A stretch of 64,000 nt of DNA from Sphingomonadales bacterium (GTDB taxonomy: Bacteria; Pseudomonadota; Alphaproteobacteria; Sphingomonadales; Sphingomonadaceae): NCBI GenBank assembly GCA_025352685.1, contig JANXSN010000017.1, positions 17,824-81,823 of the forward strand, given 5' to 3'. Every line of letters begins with the position of its first letter. Position 1 is the stretch's first letter. A program made the position numbers and the translations under genes. Positions 49,732 through 58,887 of the stretch are shown here, one piece after another. Under the pieces are notes generated by a model that did not search any database, had not been told where the DNA came from, and saw only the letters and a list, made by a program, of their open reading frames with translations.

Positions 49732-50620
49732 CGAAATGGGCTCCCTGTTCGAGTTTGTCGATCTTGATGGCGGCGCGGCCATTGGCCTCGCCGATTGTGC
49801 CGTGCGCGAGCAGGCGTCCGGCCACTGTCACAGGCACCCGCGGGGGCAAGGTCACCGGAATGAAGTCGCCGGGGGCAAGTGACAGCAAGCGGCTGAGCGT
49901 AACAACGGGCCGAGCGATCACAGTGCGCACGGGCAGCCGCGACTGCATGACCGCATCCAACAAGCGCAGACGCCACGCCGGGTCTGACTCTTCGGGGGCA
50001 ACATCGACCGCAGCCTGAAGCCCAGGAATGCTGCGGAGCGCCGCAAGCGGGTAAACGATCTCGATGCACCCTTCCCCGGCTTCGCGGTCAGCGGTTGCAA
50101 ATTTTTGAATCACAACCAAATCTTCGGATTTGCCGAATGCGACGTCATCAGCGGCAAAGGTGCTGCTGACGAAAACGGGCGCCAGCTGGTCGACCTCGGC
50201 CCAAGCGGCGGCCATGGATTCGACCGCCTTGCCGCTGAAGCGATCAAAGAGTCGCTGTTCTGCTGCGCCGAACGAAAGCCGCGCGGGGTCGATAGAGCCG
50301 CTGCCGCCGTAGAAAATATCAACCAGCGACGCCACGATTTTCGAAGGCACCGACAGCAGTAGACCGCCTTTGATGATCCGGTCGCGATAGCGCGCCACTG
50401 CGACCGCTGGCTGCAGCTCGGCTTTCCATTCGGCGAACGTCAGCGTGCGAATATCACCGCCAGCCACACTCACAGAACCGCCAGCCATCGCCAAAGCGTC
50501 GGCAAGCCCGCGCGCAATCTTTGCACCGATCCGATTGAGTCCGGGAAAGTCCGGACGCGCCGATACCGTGGCGCCCAGCTGCACACGATCAACCGGGCCT
50601 GAAACCGCCGCAGCCATCAT
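49724..50620 (-). CDS. fliM: Flagellar motor switch protein FliM, lacking CheY-binding peptide
   Basis: 298 residues, overlapping fliL (ATGA) and fliN (8 bases). The FliM middle domain is recognisable (FYGGSGSIDPARLSFGAAEQ, RLFDRFSGKAVESMAAAWAE) and the C-terminal SpoA domain is present. The N-terminus starts MMAAAVSGPVDRVQLGATVS and shows no LSQxEIDALL peptide, which binds phospho-CheY in most FliM proteins. The protein is shorter than usual (about 330). Confidence 0.88.
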   Translation of the reverse strand: MMAAAVSGPVDRVQLGATVSARPDFPGLNRIGAKIARGLADALAMAGGSVSVAGGDIRTLTFAEWKAELQPAVAVARYRDRIIKGGLLLSVPSKIVASLVDIFYGGSGSIDPARLSFGAAEQRLFDRFSGKAVESMAAAWAEVDQLAPVFVSSTFAADDVAFGKSEDLVVIQKFATADREAGEGCIEIVYPLAALRSIPGLQAAVDVAPEESDPAWRLRLLDAVMQSRLPVRTVIARPVVTLSRLLSLAPGDFIPVTLPPRVPVTVAGRLLAHGTIGEANGRAAIKIDKLEQGAHFDD

Positions 50621-51243
50621 TGGACCACCAGATTGGTGAAGTAGACATTGTCGATACCGCCAAAGCCCTCTTTGTCGCGGAGCACCTGGTTGATCGATTT
50701 CGTCAACTGCCGCTGGAGCATTTGCTTGCCTTCCGGCGTTGCCAGGACGCTCGACTGCTGGTCGGACAAGACCATCAGGATTGCCGAGCGGATCGGCACC
50801 ATTTGCCGCTGCAGATTGTCCCCGACGCGGCTGTCGTAGTAAGTTCCCATACTGATCCCGAGCTGGGCAAAACCGCTACCGTCGGCCAGGTTGGCCGTGA
50901 AGCTCTGCTCGATCGGGTAATAGGCGATTTCATACTTGTGCGGGTCGATAGGCTTGCCTTCTTTCTCGACCGAAACCGTGCCGACGCGACGCGGCGTTGC
51001 CTTGTCCTCGCCATGGCCACTTTCGGCAGCTTCGGGCGCTGACGAACTGCGAAGGACGAGCTTTGGACGACGAGGGTCCTCATGCTTTGCCACGCCGACC
51101 ATGCCATAACCGGTCGCATAGACACCGGCACCGACACCGCCCCCGATCAGAACAAGGCCGCCGACACCAAAAATGATGATCTTTTTGGCTTTTCCGCCTG
51201 CCTTTTTTGGTGGCGCATCGTCGGTAGCAGTGGTCGTGGTCAT
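50617..51243 (-). CDS. fliL: Flagellar basal-body-associated protein FliL
   Basis: 208 residues. One N-terminal membrane helix after a Lys-rich start (KKIIIFGVGGLVLIGGGVGA), then a periplasmic stomatin-like domain with EQSFTANLADGSGFAQLGIS and GKQMLQRQLTKSINQVLRDK. Stabilises stators; overlaps fliM by ATGA and lies 14 bases after fliK. Confidence 0.92.
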   Translation of the reverse strand: MTTTTATDDAPPKKAGGKAKKIIIFGVGGLVLIGGGVGAGVYATGYGMVGVAKHEDPRRPKLVLRSSSAPEAAESGHGEDKATPRRVGTVSVEKEGKPIDPHKYEIAYYPIEQSFTANLADGSGFAQLGISMGTYYDSRVGDNLQRQMVPIRSAILMVLSDQQSSVLATPEGKQMLQRQLTKSINQVLRDKEGFGGIDNVYFTNLVVQ

Positions 51244-51257
51244 TGATTTACTCCAGG

Positions 51258-52445
51258 TCAGGCGTAGCGGCCACTGGCCACCGGCTCAGCGGGTGAGGGC
51301 GAAGCGACCGCGCCGAGGGAAAGGGCGACATCGATCGGCAACCCGGTTGGCTGGCGCGGCGCACTTCCGGTACGGTCGCCACCAAAGCCCGATGCGTCGG
51401 TCGAAACTTGCGTCCCGGCGACCCGGACACCTTGCGCGCGGATTTCGTCGACGATGCGCGGTTGTGCCGCAGCCAACATGTCGCGCGCGGCCTCGGTGGT
51501 TGTCGTCATATGAATGTTTACGCCGGCGGCACTTTGATGAATTTCGACATTCATCCGGCCCAACGTTTCAGGCGCCAGCCCAAAATTCAGCCGCCCGCCA
51601 TTCGTCGCAGTCGCTGCGATGTCGCTCGCAAGGTCGTTGAGCCATGCGTCCCCGCGCGCGAGGTCGAGATGGCGATCGACAACAGTATTACTGGGTTGCG
51701 TTGATGCGGTGACACCCGTGGTCCCCGTCGATACGAGCTCGCGCAGCATCCCCGCCTCTGTACCCGCGGGGATGACAGCGTCGACGGAGTCGTGGAGCCT
51801 GGACGCGGCGGTGTCGCGGTCGCTGTCGACACCGGTTTTTGTCCCGATAATCGACAGTTGTACGGCGCCCAGCCTGTCATTCGATGCCGGTGGCGTTACG
51901 ACCATAGCCAAACCAGCCTGCGCTGCGGGCGTTGGCTTTTTTGACGCGGCCGCCGTCAACGCTGTGCTGGCATCTGCACCCGAGGCCTCACCCGGGGTTG
52001 CTGAAGCAATCGTCGGCAAGGCGGATACGCCAAGCAAGGCACAAGCCTGCGGCGTGAAGAGTGAAGCGGCATCGGCCATCGGCGCGGCAGCGTCGCGATC
52101 CGCTTTTTCGTTTTTGTCGACTGATGGATTGACAGGCGGGCCTGCAACCGGTGGCCGCCACAGCATTTTAGCTGATCGGTCGAGTGCTGAAACCATGGCA
52201 AGCGTGGCCGCAGCCGGGGTGGCAGGCGCTTTTGACGTGCCTTCTTCCTGATCCGACCCTTGAGTTTTCCGGGAAGGGGGAAGCGGCGGCGCGGATACGG
52301 GACGATCTTCGTTTGCGCGCGCCCGGGCATCGACGAGCGCACCGAATTTGCCATCGGCGCTCGGATCGCCCGACTGAGCCGCCGATGATGAGGCCGGCGA
52401 CGGACCAGATGATGCTTTGAGCGACAAAGACGACATGATTGTCAT
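51258..52445 (-). CDS. fliK: Flagellar hook-length control protein FliK
   Basis: 395 residues. The first about 260 residues are Ala/Ser/Pro-rich, the export and ruler part. The C-terminal hook domain reads GRLNFGLAPETLGRMNVEIH followed by AAGVNIHMTTTTEAARDMLAA and VDEIRAQGVRV. The ATG at 52445 overlaps the fliJ stop (ATGA), which favours it over the ATG at 52436. Confidence 0.88.
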   Translation of the reverse strand: MTIMSSLSLKASSGPSPASSSAAQSGDPSADGKFGALVDARARANEDRPVSAPPLPPSRKTQGSDQEEGTSKAPATPAAATLAMVSALDRSAKMLWRPPVAGPPVNPSVDKNEKADRDAAAPMADAASLFTPQACALLGVSALPTIASATPGEASGADASTALTAAASKKPTPAAQAGLAMVVTPPASNDRLGAVQLSIIGTKTGVDSDRDTAASRLHDSVDAVIPAGTEAGMLRELVSTGTTGVTASTQPSNTVVDRHLDLARGDAWLNDLASDIAATATNGGRLNFGLAPETLGRMNVEIHQSAAGVNIHMTTTTEAARDMLAAAQPRIVDEIRAQGVRVAGTQVSTDASGFGGDRTGSAPRQPTGLPIDVALSLGAVASPSPAEPVASGRYA

Positions 52446-52867
52446 ATCCGCGTTCCCGTATGCTTTGGTCGCGGGGGACGAGCGGCGGCGATCCGCAGGT
52501 CACGTTCGACGGCTTCCCGGCGCGAGGCATCGATGTGTACACGACCGGTCCGCTCCTCGGCGATATGCGCAGCGACGCGATCGGCATCGCGCGCATCGCG
52601 AATGTGCCTTGCTTCGCTAAGCGACTGTTCGAGCCCTATGCGTGCACGGTCTAACCGCTCGGAGAGTTCCGAAAAGCTTTGCAGATGGGAGCCGCTATAA
52701 GCCCCCGAGGGAACGATGATGCTCGCGCGGAGCTGAGCAACACGGTGGGAGACATTTGCCACCGTTGCATGTGCGACATCGGCGGCGACCAGTCGGACAG
52801 CGGCGACGCGGTGTTCGATCGTCCGAAGGCGCAGCAAGCGGGCGCGACGGGCTGCAGGCGAGCTCAT
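52442..52867 (-). CDS. fliJ: FliJ-like export chaperone
   Basis: 141 residues, long helical, Arg/Ala-rich, with ARLLRLRTIEHRVAAVRLVA and LSERLDRARIGLEQSLSEAR. Sequence similarity to FliJ is weak, as usual for the family; it is assigned by its position between fliI and fliK and by its coiled-coil character. Overlaps fliI (ATGA) and fliK. Confidence 0.75.
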   Translation of the reverse strand: MSSPAARRARLLRLRTIEHRVAAVRLVAADVAHATVANVSHRVAQLRASIIVPSGAYSGSHLQSFSELSERLDRARIGLEQSLSEARHIRDARDADRVAAHIAEERTGRVHIDASRREAVERDLRIAAARPPRPKHTGTRI

Positions 52868-54195
52868 GCCCCGAAACCCTGAAGCAAAGCGGTGCGCGAG
52901 CTTGCGTAGTCGACATGGTGGTTGGGCGCTTGCCGCAGAAAATCGAGCATCATGTCACGCCGCGCGATGGCCTCGTCGACAACCGCGTCGTTTCCCGGTG
53001 CATAGGCGCCCATCAAGACCAGATCGCGGTTTTCGTCATAAGCCGACCACAGGCGTCGAAAACGGGCCGCAGCAAGGGCGTGATCGGCGTCGACGATGTC
53101 GGTCATGACGCGCGACAGCGACCGCGACACGTCGATCGCAGGAAAGACCCCCTGTTCGGAGATCGCCCGCGACAGCACGATATGGCCGTCCACAATCGCG
53201 CGCGCCGCATCGACCACGGGATCCTCGGTGTCGCCACCGTCGGCAAGCACCGTGTAGCATGCGGTAATCGAGCCGCCGGTACGCCGGTCCGCCCCAGCGC
53301 GTTCGACGAGACGCGGAATCAGGCCCAGTGCCGAAGGCGGGTAGCCCTTCATCGTCGGCGGTTCGCCGAGCGCCAGACCGATTTCGCGCTGCGCGTGGGC
53401 AACGCGGGTCAAACTGTCGAGAAGCAGGAACACTTTCTTGCCCTCGGCTCGAAAGAACTCCGCGATCGCTGTGGCGCGCATTGCCGCGCGCAGACGCAGG
53501 AGAGGAGGATGGTCGGCGGGAACCGCGACAACGACCGAGCGCTCGCGCGCTGCGCCCGTCAGCTTGGTCTCGACGAAGTCGCTGACTTCGCGACTGCGTT
53601 CGCCGATAAGACCGACGACAATGACGTCGCAATCAGTGCCGGCGAGCATCTGGCCCATAAGCACCGACTTGCCGACGCCCGAACCTGCGATGATCGCGAT
53701 CCGTTGCCCCTCGCCCGCAGTCAATAAGGCGTTGATCGATCGGACACCAAGATCCATCGGCCGCGTAACGCGCGCGCGGTCGAGCGGGTTGCTTCGACGT
53801 CCACCGATGGGCCAGGCAAATCGGCTGGTGATCGGACGACGTCCGTCGAGCGGGGCTCCATGCGCATCGATCACACGGCCCAGAAGCGCCGAACCACAGG
53901 CAACATAGCTCGCATCACCGTCGGGCTCGACCCGGCTGCCGACCGAAAGGGCGGTTCCGTGTTCGAACGGAACGATCAGGCTGCGCATGCCCCGAAAGCC
54001 AACCACTTCACCGTGAACGGTCTCGCCTGACGGCGACACGACGCGAGCACCCGATCCCAGCGGCAGGGCAAACCCTTCAGCCTCGAGCATTTGCCCGTCG
54101 TGCGAGACCAGGGTACCGACACGGCGTGGCGCATTGCCGGCCAGTGTCGCGGCATCGAGTGCCATGCTTGCGCTTTTCATCAGGCGACCGTTCAT
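52864..54195 (-). CDS. fliI: Flagellum-specific ATPase FliI
   Basis: 443 residues. Walker A GSGVGKSVLMGQM, Walker B region VFLLLDSLTRVAHAQREIGL and GEPPTMKGYPPS typical of FliI/F1-beta-like ATPases. VVVGLIGERSREVSDFVETK is the conserved lead-in. It energises export with FliH and FliJ. Overlaps fliH (ATGA) and fliJ (ATGA). Confidence 0.96.
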   Translation of the reverse strand: MNGRLMKSASMALDAATLAGNAPRRVGTLVSHDGQMLEAEGFALPLGSGARVVSPSGETVHGEVVGFRGMRSLIVPFEHGTALSVGSRVEPDGDASYVACGSALLGRVIDAHGAPLDGRRPITSRFAWPIGGRRSNPLDRARVTRPMDLGVRSINALLTAGEGQRIAIIAGSGVGKSVLMGQMLAGTDCDVIVVGLIGERSREVSDFVETKLTGAARERSVVVAVPADHPPLLRLRAAMRATAIAEFFRAEGKKVFLLLDSLTRVAHAQREIGLALGEPPTMKGYPPSALGLIPRLVERAGADRRTGGSITACYTVLADGGDTEDPVVDAARAIVDGHIVLSRAISEQGVFPAIDVSRSLSRVMTDIVDADHALAAARFRRLWSAYDENRDLVLMGAYAPGNDAVVDEAIARRDMMLDFLRQAPNHHVDYASSRTALLQGFGA

Positions 54196-54773
54196 GCTCC
54201 TACCTCGATACCGAGGGTGGCACGCAGGGCATCGAGGTGGAGCGAGCGACTGTCCTCAATCCAGCCCAGCGAACAATCGATCCGCAGGGCGCCGCGTTCG
54301 AGCATCGTGTCGGTCTGCACATCGAGCGCCAGATCGACATCTGCAAGCATGGCCGCGTCGTCCGGGTGCAGCCAAAGCGTACGGGCCGCGTCGGCTTCGC
54401 CGATGAAAGCCATCGCGCGTTCGATGCGGCCACTCAGCCAGAACTTTTCGACCGGCATGATCCCGACGAGTTCAGTCATCAGCCGTTCCACTGTCGTCGC
54501 GATCATGGCCGCAAGTTCTTCCGATGGTTCGGCCTGCAGAGCGTTCGCCGCTGCAATAAGCGCCACAAGGTCAGCACGCTCTTTGGCAAAAGCTTCAGCA
54601 GCCAAACGCTCGCCCTGTGCAAACCCCAGTAAAAAGGGATCGTCGGGTGCGTTTGGGCCAGGCGCCGTCGACGGCCCGGCAGCACTGATCGAGCGTGCGC
54701 GCATCGGAATGAACGCGCTGGTAGGCGCGCGGGCATCGACCAGGGAAACGCGGGCAAAACCAGGCTCAGACAT
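54192..54773 (-). CDS. fliH: FliH-like regulator of the export ATPase
   Basis: 193 residues. After a short variable N-terminus comes LGFAQGERLAAEAFAKERAD, a helical segment typical of FliH, and a C-terminal part LQMDVDLALDVQTDTMLERG-like, with GSIDCSLGWIEDS typical of the FliH/SctL end. Overlaps fliG by 8 bases and fliI by 4. Confidence 0.85.
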   Translation of the reverse strand: MSEPGFARVSLVDARAPTSAFIPMRARSISAAGPSTAPGPNAPDDPFLLGFAQGERLAAEAFAKERADLVALIAAANALQAEPSEELAAMIATTVERLMTELVGIMPVEKFWLSGRIERAMAFIGEADAARTLWLHPDDAAMLADVDLALDVQTDTMLERGALRIDCSLGWIEDSRSLHLDALRATLGIEVGA

Positions 54774-55791
54774 AGTCGTCGTTCTTTCCGCCGAGGTTGA
54801 CTTCGCCGTCCTCGGCCATCCGCCGCGCTACGGCTGCAATTTCCTTTTGCGCCGCCTCGACTTCGGCACGCTTGGCAGGGGCGCTTTCGGCCATTTCATC
54901 GCGAATGGTTTCGGCAGCACGCGCTGACAGACAGGCGAGCATTTTTTCGACCGTTGCCGGCGAAGCGCCGCGCAAGGCGAGTGTGAGCATCTGGGTGTCC
55001 ACTGAACGCAGCAGGGCCCCCATATTCTTGGAGTCGAGCGCGGCGAGATCGTCGAACACGAACATGTCGTCCTCGATTTCCTGACCCAGTGTCTTGTCGC
55101 GTTTCTTCAATCGCTTGAGAACGCGTTGATCGATCCCTTTGGGCAGGTTGGTCACGATCTTGGCAGCATCGCTGCGCCCGCCGACCTTCACCGCAGCGCC
55201 CGTTGCCGAGACGAGGACGTACCGGTCAAGCAGCTGCTCAAGCTCGTCGAGGGCAGCGGCGTTGACACTGCCGAGCGAGGCCGCGCGGTAAATGAGGTCG
55301 CTCTGCTGTTCCTCATCGAGCTTGGCCAGCGACTGCGCTGCCATTTCGGGCGTGAGGCAGGCGAGAATCAAGGCTCCCACTTGCGGATGTTCGCCGGTCA
55401 GCGCTGCGGCGATCGCGTCCGTGCTCATCCAGCGCAGTTTGTCGAGCGCGCTCGCAGACGTCTGAGGTGCGATCTCGGTCAGAATGTTCTCAGCACGCAC
55501 GTTGCCCAAGGCCGCCTTGAAGACCGACCGGACCCGGGGTGCAGCATCGAGGCCGAGGCCCGTCGTCGCGCGGCTGCGATTGACGAACATATCGAGCGCG
55601 GCCTCGACATCGGCCGCACTGGCTGTTGCGACACCCAGCATCGCCACGCCAATACGACGTGCCTCTACCGGATTGAGCGCACCAAGAATTGCGGCCGCTT
55701 CGGCTTCCCCCAGAAGCGTCAAAAGAATGGCGGCAGCGGCATCGCCATCAACTTTGGTCGACGCTGTGTCAGCGAGCATCTCGTCAAACAT
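54766..55791 (-). CDS. fliG: Flagellar motor switch protein FliG
   Basis: 341 residues. N-terminal AAILLTLLGEAEAAAILGAL (FliG-N), the middle HPQVGALILACLTPEMAAQSL (EHPQ motif), and the C-terminal MFVFDDLAALDSKNMGALLR with LRGASPATVEKMLACLSARA containing the torque-helix region. Length normal. Overlaps fliF and fliH by 8 bases each. Confidence 0.94.
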   Translation of the reverse strand: MFDEMLADTASTKVDGDAAAAILLTLLGEAEAAAILGALNPVEARRIGVAMLGVATASAADVEAALDMFVNRSRATTGLGLDAAPRVRSVFKAALGNVRAENILTEIAPQTSASALDKLRWMSTDAIAAALTGEHPQVGALILACLTPEMAAQSLAKLDEEQQSDLIYRAASLGSVNAAALDELEQLLDRYVLVSATGAAVKVGGRSDAAKIVTNLPKGIDQRVLKRLKKRDKTLGQEIEDDMFVFDDLAALDSKNMGALLRSVDTQMLTLALRGASPATVEKMLACLSARAAETIRDEMAESAPAKRAEVEAAQKEIAAVARRMAEDGEVNLGGKNDDYV

Positions 55792-57406
55792 TGGGGGTAG
55801 TCGCCATTAGCTGGCGAACGACGTTGGCCGCCTTGGCAGAATCCTGACGGACGAAATCGCGAACGAGATTTGCCCGCGCTTCATAGCTGGGTGCTGCTTC
55901 GATCATGTCGAGCGTGACGGGCGCCCGTGCTTTGGTGACACCAAGCAAATTGGTCGTGATCAGGGCCTCTTCCTTGCCGCGCTGCGCGCGTCCACGCAGT
56001 GCACGCAGAACCGGCCGACCGATGAGGAAAAAAGCGAGGATGGCTGCAATCAGCGCACCCACCTGACGCACGACGGACATGAACCAGGGCTTGTCATAAA
56101 AGGCGACAGGCTCGACTGGTGCGGCTTCAGCAAAGGCGTGCGAAGCAATGGCGACGACATCGCCGCGCGTTGCATCGAAGCCTACCGCACCTTTTACAAG
56201 CGATTCGATCGCCGCAACATCCTGGGCAGTTCGGGTCTTTACGCCTTTGACCTCACGCAGCGCGACCGCAACCGACAGCCGGCGCAAACGCCCGATGGGC
56301 TGGTGCGTCACGGAGATCTCACGACCGACGTCGAACGAGCGGGCGTAGGTCTCGTCGCTCGAACCGGCTGCCGACGGCGGCTGGCCTTCGGCTTGGACCG
56401 GCGCGGTCAACTTTCCGCCCGGCGCCGAGGACACCTGCGTCGCGAGTGGCGGCTGGTTCGACAGCGCGCCCGGTATGCCGATTGCCGACGGCGTCGTTGT
56501 CGAACCCGACGTCTTGTTGCCCTCTTCACGGCGCAGAGCGCGGTCGTCTTTGGGATAGGTTTCGCGCGTCGACTGGCTCTCGGACGGATCGAGGTCGGCG
56601 TGTATTTCTACCGAGTAGTTTTCGGCACCGACCATGGGACCGAGCAGCGAGGCGACGGCGCGGCGGGCTCGATCCTCGATCTGGGCCTGTTGGGCGAGAT
56701 TGCGGTCGTCAAGTGTATCACGCTGCGAGAGCAAGGCGCCGCTTTGATCCACGATCGAAACTTGGTCAGCCCCGAGCCCGGGCACCGAGGACGCGACCAG
56801 ATGGCCGATAGCGCGAACCTGTGCCTCAGCAAGCGTCCGCCCGGTTTGGAGCGTCAGCATCACCGAAGCCGCAGGCGCCGACTGGTCGCGCAAAAAGGGG
56901 CTAGGTTCGGGCATCGCGAGATGGATGCGGGCGGTCTTAACCGAATCAATGGCCTCGATGGTACGCGCCAGATCGGCCTCACGGGCACTGCGGAGCGTTT
57001 CGCCTTCGACGGCACGGCTCGCCCCCATCGGCAACGCGCCAAGCATGGCATCACCCGAAGGAGCCGCTTTGGGCAGACCTTGTGCGGCGAGCATCATTCG
57101 AGCCTTGTGAAAGTCGTCTTCGCCGACGGTAATGGCGCCCGTCGACCGATCGATGGCGTGGACAATCCCTGCCGACTGCAGCGCGTCGGCAACCGCAGCC
57201 TTGTCCGCGTCGGCAAGCCCTTCGAATACGGCTCGTTGGGTCGGTGACTGGAACGAATACCAGGCGACGCCGGCAAGCAGCAGGGCGGTCATGCCGCCGA
57301 GGGCGGGAAGGGCACGGTAGACGGCAGGCTGCGCAGCGATATTGCGCAGTGAGGACAGGCGAAACGCCATGGGCATGGCGTTGGCTGAAGGGACGAGGTC
57401 GCTCAT
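55784..57406 (-). CDS. fliF: Flagellar M-ring protein FliF
   Basis: 540 residues. Two membrane segments (MTALLLAGVAWYSFQ near residue 40 and VRQVGALIAAILAFFLIGRP near residue 440) enclose a large periplasmic ring-building region with YSVEIHADLDPSESQSTRET. QGLPKAAPSGDAMLGALPMG is the conserved linker. Starts 1 base after fliE and forms the base of the motor. Confidence 0.94.
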   Translation of the reverse strand: MSDLVPSANAMPMAFRLSSLRNIAAQPAVYRALPALGGMTALLLAGVAWYSFQSPTQRAVFEGLADADKAAVADALQSAGIVHAIDRSTGAITVGEDDFHKARMMLAAQGLPKAAPSGDAMLGALPMGASRAVEGETLRSAREADLARTIEAIDSVKTARIHLAMPEPSPFLRDQSAPAASVMLTLQTGRTLAEAQVRAIGHLVASSVPGLGADQVSIVDQSGALLSQRDTLDDRNLAQQAQIEDRARRAVASLLGPMVGAENYSVEIHADLDPSESQSTRETYPKDDRALRREEGNKTSGSTTTPSAIGIPGALSNQPPLATQVSSAPGGKLTAPVQAEGQPPSAAGSSDETYARSFDVGREISVTHQPIGRLRRLSVAVALREVKGVKTRTAQDVAAIESLVKGAVGFDATRGDVVAIASHAFAEAAPVEPVAFYDKPWFMSVVRQVGALIAAILAFFLIGRPVLRALRGRAQRGKEEALITTNLLGVTKARAPVTLDMIEAAPSYEARANLVRDFVRQDSAKAANVVRQLMATTPNV

Positions 57407-57407
57407 G

Positions 57408-57734
57408 TTATACCGGCATGTTCATGATGTCGCGGTACGCGCTCAGGAGCTTGTTGCGGACCTGAATGGTCGCCTCGAAACCGAGCGACGCCTTCTGCCG
57501 CGCAAGCATGACGCCCACGATGTCGTTGGTATCGCCGCGTTCATAGGAAGCCGCAGCATCGCTGGCTTTGGTTTGCTGGGTGTTGACCGCCTTTACCGCG
57601 TCGGCAAGCGCGTCGCCGAACCCCCCTGTTGCGGCCGGCGCGCCCGGCGTCCCGGCTGCCCGTTGCAACGCCGAATTTTGACTGAGTATCGTGCTGCGCA
57701 ATTGCAAAAGTGCTGTCGGGTTTACCGCGGTCAT
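57408..57734 (-). CDS. fliE: Flagellar hook-basal body adaptor FliE
   Basis: 108 residues from the ATG at 57734. C-terminal VMLARQKASLGFEATIQVRN with KLLSAYRDIMNMPV is the FliE signature; FGDALADAVKAVNTQQTKAS precedes it. It connects the M-ring with the rod. First gene of the fliE-to-flhB operon, 44 bases downstream of a sigma54-type promoter. Confidence 0.94.
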   Translation of the reverse strand: MTAVNPTALLQLRSTILSQNSALQRAAGTPGAPAATGGFGDALADAVKAVNTQQTKASDAAASYERGDTNDIVGVMLARQKASLGFEATIQVRNKLLSAYRDIMNMPV

Positions 57735-57778
57735 CGTTCCACCTGGCCAGTTGTCTGATCGGACATGAAGCCAGACAA

Positions 57779-57793
57779 GCAAAGGCCGTGCCA
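57779..57793 (-). promoter_or_regulatory. Sigma54-type promoter for the fliE operon
   Basis: On the minus strand, TGGCAC (57793-57788), five bases (GGCCT), TTGC (57782-57779). Perfect -24/-12 consensus, placed about 45 bases before fliE. Confidence 0.85.
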
Positions 57794-57890
57794 AGCCTGC
57801 AATCACGCGGCGATCCCGCGACCTGCACAGATAGAGGGCGCGTTTTGTCAGTTTCCTGACATACCTTTTTTACGACAGTCCGGCGGCAAT

Positions 57891-57916
57891 TAAAGATCGT
57901 CCGAGCCGGCCGTTAA
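57891..57916 (+). promoter_or_regulatory. Sigma28-type promoter for fliC
   Basis: TAAA (57891-57894), 14 bases, GCCGTTAA (57909-57916). It shares the GCCGTTA core with the flgM box. It lies 70 bases before fliC. Confidence 0.65.
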
Positions 57917-57985
57917 CGCTTCCGAGGCCGCATTCCGATCATCGGGGCTGCCCCCACGGCGGTACAGCCAAGAAAAGGACGACAA

Positions 57986-58801
57986 ATGACTGTCATCAAT
58001 ACAAACGTGAGTGCGCTCCGGGCCCAGGAAGGGTCGCGTATGGCCAACAAGGAGCTATCGACTGCCATGGCCCGCCTGTCGAGCGGCAAGCGGATCAACA
58101 GCGCCAAAGACGACGCAGCCGGTCTCGCGGTAGCGACGCGCATGGGCGCCAACATTCGCGGGTTCCAACAGGCAATTCGTAATGCCAACGACGGAATCTC
58201 GCTTGCTCAGACTGCGGAAGGCGCGCTGTCTGAAACATCAAACATCCTCGTGCGTATGCGCGAGCTCGCCGTTCAGTCGGCGAACGGCACGCTCGGCACG
58301 AGCGACCGCACAGCGCTGCAGGGCGAAATTACGCAGCTGACTTCGCAGATTGGCGATATCGCAACGCGCACATCGTTTAACGGCACGTCGTTGCTCAACA
58401 GCGCGTCGACGAGCATCGCCATCCAGACCGGCGTCGCCAGTGGCCAGACCGTCACGATTTCGATCGGCGACATGCAGGCTGCAGCACTCGGCGTTGGCAG
58501 TATCGATCTGTCGACAACCAGCGGCGCATCGAGCGCGCTCACAACGATCGATACCGCGATCAACACGGTCGCAACCCAGCGTGCAGACCTCGGCTCGGTG
58601 CAGAACCGTCTGGACTCGACGGTCAACACGCTGTCGTCATCGGTCACCAATCTGTCGGAATCCAAGTCGCGGATCGAAGACGCCGATTATTCGGTTGAAA
58701 CGACCAAGCTAGCAGCTGCTCAGATCCTGTCGCAGGCATCGACTGCAATGCTCGCGCAAGCGAACCAGAGCCAGCAGGGCGTCATGAACCTGCTTCGCTA
58801 A
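57986..58801 (+). CDS. fliC: Flagellin
   Basis: 271 residues, a compact flagellin with only the D0/D1 domains and a short middle. N-terminal MTVINTNVSALRAQEGSRMA with RLSSGKRINSAKDDAAGLAV, and C-terminal SRIEDADYSVETTKLAAAQI followed by LSQASTAMLAQANQSQQGVM. RBS AAAAGGA lies 8 bases upstream. Only one flagellin gene is in this window. A strong terminator follows at 58815. Confidence 0.97.
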   Translation: MTVINTNVSALRAQEGSRMANKELSTAMARLSSGKRINSAKDDAAGLAVATRMGANIRGFQQAIRNANDGISLAQTAEGALSETSNILVRMRELAVQSANGTLGTSDRTALQGEITQLTSQIGDIATRTSFNGTSLLNSASTSIAIQTGVASGQTVTISIGDMQAAALGVGSIDLSTTSGASSALTTIDTAINTVATQRADLGSVQNRLDSTVNTLSSSVTNLSESKSRIEDADYSVETTKLAAAQILSQASTAMLAQANQSQQGVMNLLR

Positions 58802-58814
58802 CGACGGACCGCTC

Positions 58815-58856
58815 ATGCCGCCTCGCTCCTTCCCACGCTGAGCGAGGCGGCATTTT
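58815..58856 (+). terminator. Rho-independent terminator after fliC
   Basis: Perfect 13-bp inverted repeat: ATGCCGCCTCGCT (58815-58827) and AGCGAGGCGGCAT (58841-58853), followed by TTTT on the plus strand. Confidence 0.85.
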
Positions 58857-58887
58857 CCATGAGATCACGAGCGGCGCAGATCGCACA

